Shown here one piece after another: positions 37,601 to 48,212 of a stretch of DNA of 64,000 bases. The notes under the pieces were generated by a model. That model searched no databases, was not told the DNA's origin, and saw only the letters and a list, made by a program, of their open reading frames with translations. This DNA is from Strigamia acuminata (taxonomy: Eukaryota > Arthropoda > Chilopoda > Geophilomorpha > Linotaeniidae), in assembly GCA_949358305.1 (NCBI GenBank), contig OX442314.1, positions 11,835,060-11,899,059 on the forward strand, read 5' to 3'. How positions within the stretch are numbered: the stretch's first letter is position 1; the number at the start of each line of letters is the position of its first letter. A program made the position numbers and the translations under genes.

Positions 37601-39296
37601 TTTAACGCATATGGCACTGGCCGATGCTTGCAAAATACAGGCTTTGCGTCTTTACGTAACTTGATGGTCGCCTTAAAATCCTTTATTGGATCCTTTTTTG
37701 GCTCAAATAAACTGGAATAATCTCTTAATAAGTTCTCAACAGTATCCGGCTGATCAGATTTAATCTCGGTCACCGCAAAAATACTTTTCCAGTCCAAACT
37801 CACTTTTTCAATCCAATTTCGACCGAATAATCCCGGGCGATCCCCTTTTACCACCACCAACGGCAAAACATATGTCCTTTCCTTATATTTGATTGTGACA
37901 TCGGTCTGTCCCTCGATCTCCACAATGCCACCGCTATATGAAAGTAACGTTATCCTGCATGGATTTAATGTCATTAATGGAAAATTCGCTTTAAACCACT
38001 TTTCGCCCACAACAGCTACATCCGCCGCGGTATCCAATTCCATCTCCATCCGTACACCGGCAATTTCAACAGGAACCATATATTTCTTACAATTTCCGAC
38101 CTTACCGATCGAGTATACTGGATACAATTCGAACGTTGGCTGTTCATCATCGCTTTCCGGTCCCCGGGCCTCGATCTTCTTCGCGAATTTTTGTTCGGGT
38201 CGAAACGTCTGCCTTTTCTGGCTTACACCTTTGGTTGTCCTCGATTTACATACTGGGGAAATGTGTCCAATTTTCCCACATGAATGACACGTCGCACCGA
38301 CGTATTTGCACCTGTCCGCGGAATGTTCGTATCCACAACGATAGCACGCCTCCCTGTCTCTATTTTTATCAAATCTTTGCCTTACCGGATGTCTCTCGTC
38401 CAATTTACTCACGGTAACGACTGGTGGCACTTTTATTTGCGTTGAATCTCGATCCACCATCTCCATGGCGGCCGCCGTGTCAACTGCATCAGTCAATTTT
38501 AAATCCTTTTTTGACAGTAAACGTTTCTGGATCGTCTCATTCGCCAAACCGCATACGAATTTATCACGCAATGCGTCGTTCAAAAATGATCCATAGTCAC
38601 ATGTCGACGCCAATCGTCTCAGCTCGACGACGTACTCTGCAATCGATTCAACAGTATTTTGATCTCTTTTTAAAAACCTGAACCGCTCCGCGATGATTAT
38701 TGGAGCTGGTTTGTAATGGTCGGACAACTTCTTAACAATGTCATCCCACGTCCAATCTTTTGGCTCTGTCGGTTGCATGAGGTTTCTCAGCAACTTATAT
38801 GCGGTTCGACCCATTACCGCCATTAATGTGGATGACTGTTTATCCGCCTTTATCCCGTTAGCCAAGAAAAAATGTTGGAGACGCTCCAAATATAAGCAGA
38901 ATTCTTCTTTCGTTTCATCGAACTCGCCAATTTCACCAATAATCGACATTTCTACTCACGTGAATCACCAACGTCCTTGCGAAGGTCGCGACAAACACAA
39001 ATGGCGCACTCACGCAAAGTTGTTCACTCAATTTATTGTGTACACGAGAGAGCACAAAAGCTCATACACCACACAAAATTTATCCTATTCTCGTCGCCAT
39101 TGTTGAGTATTTAATAAATGGTAATCACACATGTTGTGCACAATGTTCACTATCACTTTATTGCTGTGGTCAGCCTGAAGGTTAACACTTAAGTGAGTGA
39201 TGGCTCATCACTAACATGACACGTGGTTTCTACATTCCTCAGTGATTGCCACTAGAGGGCGATACATAAAACCTTACTTCAATACATAACAATATC
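34693..39296 (-). mobile_element. Ty3/Gypsy LTR retrotransposon, complete and recent
   Basis: The two 191-base LTRs, 34698-34888 and 39101-39291, are identical by eye and have TG...CA ends on the element strand. A 5-base target duplication ATATC flanks them (34693-34697 and 39292-39296). A primer-binding site beginning TGGCGACGAG lies one base inside the 5' LTR (39083-39099), and a polypurine tract AAGGGGGGAAT abuts the 3' LTR (about 34891-34901). It lies between PARP1 copy A and the degraded family member A1, and is absent from the copy B promoter. Confidence 0.97.
34942..38949 (-). CDS. Gypsy gag-pol polyprotein, single frame
   Basis: One uninterrupted frame of 1,335 codons. Order: a gag region, two zinc knuckles (CYRCGYEHSADRC; CHSCGKIGHISPVC) near residues 200-235, an aspartic protease with DTAA in place of the usual D-T/S-G motif, reverse transcriptase with FQDD at the active site, RNase H (TCDASPVGVGAIL) and an integrase with an HHCC zinc domain and the DDE core (VSDNGPQFSS; HPASNGAAERAV). 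Gag and pol are fused without a frameshift, and there is no envelope frame. The arrangement resembles single-frame Gypsy elements of the Mag type. Intactness plus identical LTRs suggests recent activity. Confidence 0.97.
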   Translation of the reverse strand: MSIIGEIGEFDETKEEFCLYLERLQHFFLANGIKADKQSSTLMAVMGRTAYKLLRNLMQPTEPKDWTWDDIVKKLSDHYKPAPIIIAERFRFLKRDQNTVESIAEYVVELRRLASTCDYGSFLNDALRDKFVCGLANETIQKRLLSKKDLKLTDAVDTAAAMEMVDRDSTQIKVPPVVTVSKLDERHPVRQRFDKNRDREACYRCGYEHSADRCKYVGATCHSCGKIGHISPVCKSRTTKGVSQKRQTFRPEQKFAKKIEARGPESDDEQPTFELYPVYSIGKVGNCKKYMVPVEIAGVRMEMELDTAADVAVVGEKWFKANFPLMTLNPCRITLLSYSGGIVEIEGQTDVTIKYKERTYVLPLVVVKGDRPGLFGRNWIEKVSLDWKSIFAVTEIKSDQPDTVENLLRDYSSLFEPKKDPIKDFKATIKLRKDAKPVFCKHRPVPYALKQAVEAQIQRHLDAGIWERVEHSEWATPLVNVVKPNGSVRCCGDFKITVNPCLDINQYPLPTQQDIFATLCGGEEFSSVDCSDAYEQIELDKQAQEILTLNTHMGLMRPKRLVYGFAGASAIFQRAIDQIIQGVKRVVAFQDDTMTTAPSRSEHLAVLRTLFERFRKYNVCLNRKKCKFLQKKIKYLGHIIDKEGIHPTTDKVDAINKVPSPNNVSELRSFLGLLNYYCKFLKDLSTKLTPLYSLLQDKVEWKWTEECERTFQQCKSALTSEAVLVHYDVRKPLRLTCDASPVGVGAILSHIMANGEERPIGYSSQTLTPAQRGYPQGEREALAIVCGVQKFYQYLVGREFTLVTDHLPLVAIFGDKRGIPTLAAERIRRWALLLSTFRYKIEYKRGCENVNADVLSRMPILDGVVGVESHIFKLSFIDEMPIVAKNIGAATRNDRVLGSVLRYLGDGWPSDVKDPDIMPFSRRREELSIDDGCIVWGMRVVIPTKYRPHILDLLHDTHSGMVKMKSIARAYVWWPGLDAEIESVARKCHACQQCQADPPEAPFRSWSWPSGPYERIHIDFAELRKIHYLIIYDSFSKWIDVIPMTTTTSERTIEVLRWKFADFGVPVELVSDNGPQFSSVEFATFLALNGIKQTLVPAYHPASNGAAERAVRTFKESLERMMTDEKDNTTTSHKITRFLLRYRNTPHAITGKTPAELFICRNMRTRFSLVRPNMRRHVHERLDKIHNAQTGRCARTFEVGQAVWIKRHHTRGPEWVRGIVSSVQSSRTYIVDVGAVSRTVHVDQMRLDREISSDGATRTCGDGRTDIEDHDIDLEQGTSDVEIVEIEEDQVPEPVGDVTEHRVNDNIQNNPNVGAPRREGLRPRELLKGPDRLNL

Positions 39297-40169
39297 TGTC
39301 TCTAAATTAAACACCAAAATAAAAGAAAATGTTGAGTCGATTCTTTTTATTCGTTTTATTCAATTTAGACATTTAAAATAGATAATAATTCAGATTCATT
39401 TAAATGAATTTTTTATGAAATTTATTTCTTTATTATTTAATTTATTTATTTAATTACAAAACAGGAAGTAGAAATATTACATTTCCGGTTTGACAGGAAG
39501 TGCGGAAAGACGGACAGACGGACATGACCGTTTTATTATTATTATTATTATTAGACTTTCTAAACATAGAACATAGGAGTCTAAAAAAACGGAAAAAAAA
39601 AAACAGAAACTTAAAATAATTTTAATTTAGGTTGGACACACCACAATCTTACGGTAAAATATGTATTTATTTTCCTCGGTACAGTCCGCCAGAGGAGTAC
39701 AGTGGCGGCAAAATTACGTTCTTCATATTTGTAAATTAGGGTTATTTATTTCCATTTCATACAAATAGTTCTATCTTGCAGCAGTATTTTTAGGAGCTAG
39801 GAAATTCCTTCTGACTAATAAGTTTGGAATAAGTGACAGTTGTCAGTTTCGCAGTGGATATTTGATTCAGTTGAGTTTCTATATTGCCGTATTCATTTTT
39901 AAATTGTATGAAATTTACATATCACAATTTTTCCCATACATATCACGAGTCAATAAGTGCCCAATTCCCATCACATTAATAAATCCAGTTAAGGTCAGGT
40001 TCGCGGGGGGGGGGGGAAGGGTCGAGGGGGGGCGCTAGCCCCACTTGTTACGAACAAAAAAAAAAATACTCGTCATTATCATTAACAGCAAGAACAATGA
40101 AAATTCGGATGATCGGTAGTGACGATTCGCCCGTAAAGTGTAGTTCTACCGTGATTTCTTCACTCAGAA
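39297..40169. other. Spacer upstream of degraded family member A1
   Basis: Up to about 39,590 the sequence has no counterpart in copy B; it includes an (ATT)n run near 39,532-39,552 and a GGACAGACGGACATGACC stretch. From about 39,600 it aligns with the 5' region of the intact member B1 (near 48,455): TTGGACACACC, a block ending TTTTC-TCGGTACAG and CGCCAGAGGAGTACAGTGGCG. A G-rich run lies at about 40,003-40,032. Confidence 0.6.
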
Positions 40170-41156
40170 ATGGAAAAACTTTCAGGAACATTCGCTCGCT
40201 TTCAGGAAAATCTAAAAGCCGCGAACTCGTGTCCCAGCTTGATGAAAATATCATTATTAACTCTCGCAATTTCATTTTGGCGAAAAGATGCGGTTAGATT
40301 GAAAATAGGGAATTATTTAGGAAGAAATGTCGTGGGAACGACAGGAAATAAAAAATAATAATCAAAGGGTTAAAGGTATAAATAAACCACTGTACTCAGA
40401 CAGGGGTTGGGTAAAGGAGTGTTGGAACAAGGACACTCATTTGAGCAGCAGCAAATGCCTAAGGGCATAGACAACAAAAATCATTTATCGGAAAGGCAAT
40501 TGGAATGGACATTTGATGAGCACTACTTGAACTTGGATTTTTGTGACATGCAGATATTAGAGTGTTTACTGTGGTCAAACAGATGTTGGAATGAGTGTTT
40601 TTATTCAAGTTTGATCGATGTGCTTGATTTTATTGATACACTGCATCGTTCCGTGGAGTATTTTGTAAGGATGTTAGTTGAGATTTTCCGGAGTGGTCTT
40701 TCTAGTTACCCAAAAAAAAAGTTTTTCGAAAAATTGTGGTACAGTCTTTCCAGCGATAAAAAACTGTCTATATTCAAGTATAAGTTTACCATAATGGATC
40801 TGTTTAACTATCAGGATCTTGATTTTCTTAAGATGCTGATGAAAAGTGCGGATGAAGAGATGAAATTGGATTTTTTGGTGTCCAAAAGATCTACCTGCGT
40901 GTTAATGGTTGTGAATGATGGAGGAGCCGTGTTGGATGAGTTTCTGCGTGAAATTTTCCAAAGTGATGGCATCTTGCGACGTTTTAAGCAACATGTTTGT
41001 GATTTTGGGATTGAATACCTCAGAAAATTAACTGAGGATGAATACGAATCTGATTCAGACGATGGCAATCCACTAACTGAAGAAAGGATTTTTAAAACTG
41101 ATTTATCGTCTATTGAATTGCTAGAAGGTAAACTTATGGCTTTTTGCAATCATTAA
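40170..41156 (+). pseudogene. Degraded member A1 of an unrecognised helical protein family
   Basis: The sequence is close to the intact gene at 48,718-50,196. The first 51 codons are kept (ending IGNYLGR). Then about 650 bases of coding sequence are missing and replaced by roughly 150 unrelated bases (40,328-40,480), which bring a stop codon. From 40,482 (NHLSERQLEWTFDEHYLN) to the shared end MAFCNH at 41,156 the frame is open again. As it stands it could encode only a 62-residue N-terminal peptide or a 249-residue C-terminal part from an internal ATG at 40,407. Confidence 0.85.
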
Positions 41157-41640
41157 GCATTGGAAGAAAACTATTCAATGGTGAGTTGTGTTGGAAGCTT
41201 CAACAACTGAAATAATAATTAATATTTTTTCTTCTTCAAGCATTTTGTATAAGTTTATTGATGTTAAGAAAATTTGATTTTTATATAGTTGTTGCTGAAA
41301 ATTGCGCATTTACTATTAACATTGATATTAAAATAAAACAAATACTAAATTTAATGAAAAAGCAAGGGCAAAAATTAAACAAACACACGTGACACATCAC
41401 AACAATGCCACTTTGTCAGTGAAATGATAAAAGGTAAATCCAGTCAGACTCCGCCATATCAGTTTTTCCTTCAGAATCATCATCATCGAATCTCTGAATT
41501 CACGGACAAGCTAGACCGAGAATTACACACAAAATCGGAAAAATTGAGAAATTATAAACTTAAAATAATTTTACTTTAGGTTGGATAAGTCGCCAACTTT
41601 CTGTAAAATAAATATTTAGTTTCTTCGGATGCTGGCTATT

Positions 41641-42942
41641 GTGGGTCCGGGGTTGGACCTATTCCGCCCCGCCCAAAACCGCCACTTGGTCCATTTCCGC
41701 CCCATCCCGATTCCGCGGCGAATTTTTCTATTTAAATTAAATAAAAATTATTTAAATAAAAATAAAATATAATAAAATTTCGCAGAGCCCAATTCCGCCT
41801 AAACACATTGCGGAGTGGAATTGGGACTGGGCGGAATTGGGACTGGGGCGGAATTGGGACGAGCGGATTTGGATTGCATCAAGGCAGAGCCCAATTCCGC
41901 CTAAATACATTGCGGGGCGGAATTGGTTTACAACTACCCGAACTGGATCGCTCGGACGGAGTGTCGAATAAAACAGTGTACGATCACAAAATCACCGAAA
42001 ATTCAACTTACTCGCCGATCGTCGAAGAGAACGTTGCGGATCGTTGTTTGGAGTTCGCGTCCAAGATTTATTTGGGCTCGGCGGCGACGGCGTTTAATTG
42101 TCGCGGGACGAGCGTGCACACTACGAAAACGCCGGATAAGTGGCGCGAGCGAGAGTCGATGTTGCTGGCCGACCAGCTCGGTGACTTGGACGGCGTTGCA
42201 CCGTGTTCGTCGTCGCCCAAAGCCGTTTACAATGGGATACAGCCGTACAAGTTCTATCAGGATGCTCCACGACTGCCAAGTGATCCGACAAGTCGACTGC
42301 AAATTAATCGCGTGCAAACTGAGTGGCGGTATCATCGTTTTGTTCGACCAACACGCGGTGCACGAACGAATCCGACTAGAACAACTCCAAGCCGAGATGG
42401 ACTTTCTTTTTAAGCGAGGACGATTTGGTCAACGTGAAACGCCGTTCGCTCAATCCGCCGATGAAATTCTCCAGTTCGGGTCGTTGTAAACGTTCTGTGG
42501 CTCTCTCTTCGGTATTTTCTGTCTGAGCGATGCAGTTCGGGTCGGTTTCAACATTTTCCGTCGCGAATTATTTCAACAATGCGGAGAAAGTGCTCTCGAA
42601 CATTTCGCGACGGCTGCAATTCCAGTGTTAATTCGTTAATTTGTTTATTCCTGTATGTATTGTTTATTACATAACAGAAATAAAACAAATTTAAGGCATC
42701 AAATATTTTGGAGTGGAATTGGAACGCGGCGGAATTGGGACCGGGGCTGAATTGGGACAGGAGCGGAATTGGGACTGGGGTGGAATTGGAATTGGGCGGA
42801 ATTGGGAAGGACGGAATTCTGAGGGGCGGAATTGGGACGAGTGGATTGCATCAGGACAGAATTGCAACCTTTTTTACCAAGAGGGGCGGTTTTGGAACCG
42901 GTGGAATTGGTTCTGGCGGAAATGAACCCCGTCCGTGGGTCC
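41641..42942. mobile_element. Terminal-inverted-repeat element carrying a captured gene fragment
   Basis: The element occupies 41649-42934 (1,286 bases) between 8-base duplications GTGGGTCC (41641-41648 and 42935-42942). Duplicate block B has a single GTGGGTCC at 50642-50649 and no insert. The ends are imperfect inverted repeats of about 45 bases: GGGGTTGGACCTATTCCGCC on the left, and GGACGGGGTTCATTTCCGCC on the inverted right end, then CAAAACCGCC and CTTGG in both. Internal degenerate repeats of about 18 bases (GCGGAATTGGGACTGGG) lie inside both ends. An MLH3-like fragment fills the middle. The 8-base duplication suits hAT or Mutator-like elements. No transposase is present. Confidence 0.85.
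41930..42640 (+). pseudogene. MLH3-like mismatch-repair fragment inside the element
   Basis: The C-terminal dimerisation and endonuclease region of a MutL homologue, closest in pattern to MLH3. One frame gives [10 protein letters not shown]. After a frameshift near 42,265 another gives [18 protein letters not shown] and [18 protein letters not shown], which retains the DQHAxxERIRLE metal-binding motif. An out-of-frame stretch at about 42,565-42,640 (FQQCGESALEHFATAAIPVL) may also derive from the source gene. The rest of the gene is missing, so this is non-functional. The stretch is more GC-rich than its surroundings. Confidence 0.65.
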
Positions 42943-43048
42943 TTAGGTATGGCATGGATTATAAGCTCTGGAGTTCCTAGACCGACAGGTTTGCCGTAAT
43001 AATTTTTCAATCGTATTAAATAATCTATTTGATTTCTTTACACAGAAA

Positions 43049-43290
43049 TGTACAAAATCCACATAATATATGCCCGTCTTCAAGAAAAGCTGCAGAACGC
43101 GAAATCGTGCAACAACTTGGATTTTTTCGCGCTAGATGACGCCCCGGAAAATCAACTGGAATTTGCACTCAGAAAATGCGAATTGAAAAGTATTTCATGA
43201 TGGATCTGTTGAACTATGAGGATCTTAATTCTTAAGTTGATGAATAGTATGGATGAAGAGATGAAATACAAATTGACTTTGGAGAAAACA
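43049..43290 (+). pseudogene. Truncated member A2 of the helical protein family, cut at the duplication junction
   Basis: After the splice acceptor shared by the family (TTTACACAG) the frame starts ATG with YARLQEKLQNAKSC, matching the N-terminus of the intact members. A large deletion then joins it to MDLLNYEDLNS, which matches the C-terminal part. The sequence ends at about 43,288 in GGAGAAAACAT, where it runs directly into the 3' end of the PARP1 copy B block. Confidence 0.8.
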
Positions 43291-43395
43291 TAACTTTTTC
43301 TATACTCGAGTGTTTTTAATTAGTCAAAATAATGTGTAAAAATCAAAGATTAACAGAATTAAACTCCTCTTCCCGTAAATCGTTCAAAACATCGA

Positions 43396-46300
43396 TTAAT
43401 AATCCCATTTGAAATTCATTTTCAAAAGGTATTTCACGTTGATCTGCGAAACATCGTACACAATGTACTCATTATACAGCAAAGACGTATTTGGTACTGT
43501 GCTTTTAACGCCTTGACCCAAAGGAATCTCCACTCCATCCGCATCAACGTGTGTGACAGCCGGATCCGGTTCTGTGGTTCCAATACCCTTAGTACTTTGT
43601 TTTCCAGCCGGCAATTTAGTAATAAAATCTGCGTTTTTCAACTCGTGCCTAAAAAATAACACGAAAATCAATAAATTATTTCATTATATGAATAATAATT
43701 AAAACTTACATATTCCCCAATGCAACTTCGCACAACAACATCAGTCCGATCGGATTGGATTTGTTGGTGCAACAGTAGTTGGCACTTTTCGACACCATGT
43801 CGGCGAAATAAACACCTTTGCCGAACATGTAACCGGTCTAAATAAAGATAAAAGTTAAAAATACGTTCCGGGTTTGTATATAAAACTGTTAAATCTACCG
43901 ATGGCGCTTCCGGTGGAGCGATGCGTAATCCTTGCGACAGTATCCCCGCGTAATTAGTGACGCGAGATCCATGCCATAACAGTTTGCGATTGTGGAGTTT
44001 CTTAAACGGCTTGTAGCGTTTGTTTTCGCCATGACGGACCACTTTGAACACGTCGATAATCTCCAATCCGTATTGGTTGTGCGTTTTAGCGTGAGTGTTC
44101 TTCACGTATTTCTTAATCAAATCAAACTCTTTGGATTTACGATCAAGAACCTGAAATAAAATTTCACATTAAGCAAAACAAAGAAATATTTTCATTTATT
44201 TTATTTTTTACTTCAATGTCGGTTTTGAGTTTCTCGTAATGAGCATCGATGGGGTCCTTCGAGCCGTCGTCCTCGCCCTGCAGCAAGCTATACGCGACTT
44301 CGATTTCCAACAAGTTGTCCAACATTTCGATTTTCTGTTTAATAATTTCTTCGTTATCGAGAGAAGTTGGTTTTTTAATGCCAAAATCGTGCGGAATAAG
44401 AGTGTAAAATCTATTAGATGCGTCCAAGAACTTCGAAGCGGGCGCTTTAGTTTGGATCAGCTATTAAAAAATAAAATAAAAGTTAAATTATATTTCAACG
44501 TTTTAATTAATTAAAAAATCACCTGCAGCAGTTCGGTTAAAATAGAATAAGCCTTTTCGATCTGTTTTCGCGACAATTTACCCAACGGCATCTTTTTCAA
44601 ATCGATCTAGAAGACAAAATTTAAAAATTATATACCTATAAAATTTACTAATTTACTTCAATCCATACCTCGAATTCCACTAAAGCCTTTTGCATACTTT
44701 CTACGTCGAATATCATGCGAATTAAATTCTGAATCTGTTCCTCGAGTTTTGATTTGCTGTTTTTAAAATCCTCTTTCAGACGTTTAATTTTCTCGTCATC
44801 CTAGACCGAAAAATTGTTATTAAATGCTCATTAATTGTCCAACAAGTTTCCATACTTGGCCATAATCGATATCCAAAGGATAAAACCTATTCGGCTGCTT
44901 GACAAAATGTTTGCGATTTTTCCATTCATTTCCCGTTTTTTCTAAATACAACGCTTGAAACGAATCGATGGCATCCTCTCTGTCAGTCATCTGCTCGACT
45001 TTATTACCGCCAATCGTGGTTCCCACACGACCCCACGACCTGAACAACCAATACCTATTTAAAAAGAGACAAAAATTAATGAAAATCGCTCGAAAAACAG
45101 AGAAAAAAAATATTTATACCTATTTTTCTTGTCTCCTTCCAAAATCTGAAGCTTATAAAACGAATTGGTTCCACGAGATATATCCACCATTCCAAGAATA
45201 GCGTTGTAGATTTCGCTATGTACTTCCAAAACATGAGCCACGTCTTGCAAATCTACAGAAAATAAAAATAAAACCATTTTAAGTCATCAATAAATTAATC
45301 GAAGAATTAAATTAAATAATCACCTGACGCTGGATCCACAGCAGCGCCCCCTTTAACCGTCATTTTTAACGTCGAAGGCATACTCTTCGTGTACACAGAT
45401 TCCTTCTCTATAAAATTGAAATTAAAAGAATTAATTTAAAAAAAATATAATTTAACAATAATAAAATGAATTAAATTTGTCAATTTTTTGTCCGCTCCGT
45501 AACTGTCCAAAACCTGGTTCTTAATCAGTTTTGGTCATCAGAAAGCAAATTTTGATTTTGGGAGATTTCGTGCCAGTTTTGCCAACTTTTGATAAACCGG
45601 GTATCTGCTCCCTTTCCACTATTCAAATCTCATTCCATTTATACCTTTAGCGCCGCTCTTTTTCGACTTCACTCCTCCTGGTTCCTGCACGCGTAAATGG
45701 GGCTGTAAAAATTAAATATTATAAATATTTTTCACAAAAATTTAATTGACAACTCACATCTGATCCCCAATCACAAATGCTTTTCTCGACGATAAGTAGA
45801 ATCGCTCCACCATTTTTCACAGAATCAACATAATCTTCAGAAACGACGTGAACGTCCGCATCTTTCGCTTCTTCGATCTTTTTGCTCATTTTATTCACCT
45901 CCGCTGTCAAAATTATCATGATTAACAACAGAAAAACACTTTTTTACTCAAAAAAATTGATAACTACCTTCATTACTGATCACAGCTGCCACAGTTTTAT
46001 CGATTTTCGTTACAACTTTTCCTCCGAGAGACTCAATCGTCTTGACTAATGCTGGTTTTCCTTTGGATAGCTTACCAACAGTCACAAAATTCATGTTAGA
46101 TAATGGCAAATCGGCGCTAAAAGAAAAGAAATAAAATTATTTCCCCGTTTATTTACATTATTGTTTACTAATTACGAGGGTGGTTTGCTGCCGGATGACG
46201 ATGAGGCGACGGCTGCAGATGGAACGTGTTTAGATGAAAAAATTCGGTCCCTTTTAACATATTTATATTTTTTTCTAAATTTAAATAATAAAAATTATAA

Positions 46301-48212
46301 TAAATTGCTTCTAAAGTGTCAATTTTGTTTCGTTTACAAGAAATCAAATCTTTCCTTCATCTCATCAGGTACTGTGAACGGTTTTCTCTCCGGTTTCTTT
46401 GTAACAAAAGTGCATTTGGTCCATTCGGTCATATTACCATGACACCTATATCCCTCGGTCCTTAAATTAAAAAAAAATTAATACATTAAAAAAAAATATA
46501 TGTATAAAATTAAAATAAAAAATTTACTATTACTGATAAATTAATTGTCCTCCAGAACATTCTGTGCACGGCTTGGGAACTCCAAACGCCATAGCATCCG
46601 CCAAACAATCGAGCATCTAAATTATAAATTAAATTTAATAATTTGTGTTATATAATTAATTAATTATTAATTACTCGACTGTCTCCCGATTGAACTACTC
46701 GTTTATTATGTTCCAACAGCTCTTGAAGATCTTTCTTTTTCAATTGGTTTTCAAGTTTATCTCGAAAATCAAAAATGATTTTATTTTGCTTCTAAAATAA
46801 ATATATATAAAAAATTACTAGTAATTATCATAATTTATGTAGTACATTCGAGATATCTCACTTTAAGCTGAGTTTCTTCTGCGTTGTCTTCTTCTTTGGC
46901 TTTTTTACTCTTGGGGCCGTCTTTGTTAGACTCGGCTACCCGTTTCCTAGCGACAAAATTTAAAATTTTAAAACCCGAATCAAAAATTATTACCAAAATG
47001 TTTAATTACAAGGCGCTTTTCATCATTGGCAACTTCTTTTTCAAACTGGCTTGATCTTCCGGTTTGAGAGACGAAAAACCAGCAAGTCTAGATTCAGTGG
47101 TGTAAAAAATTAATGGAAAAAATTGTCAAAATCAATTAAATTAACAAATAAATACACGTACACATCAGCAGATCCAAAGAATTCTAAATCTTCACGATTC
47201 GAAACGAAGCAGTCCTCGTGGTACCACAAATCCGCAGGACCAAATCTAGCTGCTTCTCCTTCAAAATCTTTTTTAGAGATTCGTACCAAGTTCTATGGTT
47301 GGAAAAAAATTATTTTTTATTAAAAAAAATTCATTATTAACTTCAAACGCATTAAATGTACGCAATCTCAGTACAGAATTTACAAAATAGAAAAATTGTA
47401 AATATAAAATCAAAGAGTTTTGCAATTATTTTACCAGAAATTAATTATCACAGATGTTAGAAGAAAAAACATTGTGAAACTCAACGTTCTGGAGAAAAAG
47501 GCAATTATTTTTTCATAAAATTTTATTTTTACCTTTGTGATTTTTTCGTTACAACCTCTGCAAGTACTTCGACTAGATTTCGCATATTCAGTAGCAAAAT
47601 CGCTCAGCTCTTTCTTCGTTGACAATTGGTTCTTAATAAACGACGCACCAGTGTCGTCTGAACAAAATTTAAACAAAAATTAGTTAAAATAAATAAATAA
47701 AATTTATTTTTTGATTTTTCAAATTACCAACGGCTTTTTTTATTTTTTCCTGATCTTCCCATCGCAGTTGATCGAAGTGAGCGATATCGCCAACGGTCTT
47801 TGGTCGACTTTTTGCAAAAAAGCAGTTGAAATGAAACCAATTTGGTTGCTATGAATTTAAAAAGTGGAATAAAATTAACACAAAAATCGGATTAAGCATT
47901 TTCTAACATTTGCGTACTTTTCCGTCAAAGCGTGAAGACTTCATTTCATAAAAAAATAGAATTAGAGAAATACATTCTTAGTCATAAATCTCATCAATTT
48001 TAATTACTAACTCACTTGGATCATAACAGCAAGTCTTAACGATGCTAAGGATAAAAACAGGCATAAATTCATTAATTCGGCGTCCAACATTTTTATAGAT
48101 CATAGGTGGGACCACCTTTAAACTTACCTTTTTCAATAGCTGCTTTACATGCTTTACAAGATGCTCTGCCACTTTTCGCATATTCTGCCCGGAATGGAAG
48201 GTCGTCAGACAT
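43396..48212 (-). CDS. PARP1: Poly(ADP-ribose) polymerase 1, copy B, full domain set
   Basis: Same architecture as copy A but with the BRCT automodification domain (about 45,750-46,200: [36 protein letters not shown]) and linker exons on either side. Start at 48,212 ([16 protein letters not shown]), stop at 43,396-43,398. Zinc fingers CKAC...FHFNC and CRGC, zinc finger 3, WGR ([12 protein letters not shown]), the regulatory domain and the H-Y-E triad ([20 protein letters not shown]) are present. Residues that differ between the copies (SGRASC, RSTC, YMFGKG, SANYC) mostly match vertebrate PARP1 in copy B, so B probably keeps the ancestral role. The second zinc-finger exon has a short extension ([11 protein letters not shown]). 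No frame break was seen. Confidence 0.94.

Noticed and set aside
34905-38681. Plus-strand frames of 60-130 codons
   Set aside because: They are antisense shadows of the Gypsy gag-pol frame, with no motifs of their own.
40003-40032. G-rich run as a telomere-like or G-quadruplex signal
   Set aside because: It is an isolated low-complexity run without a repeat period, and too short for a claim.
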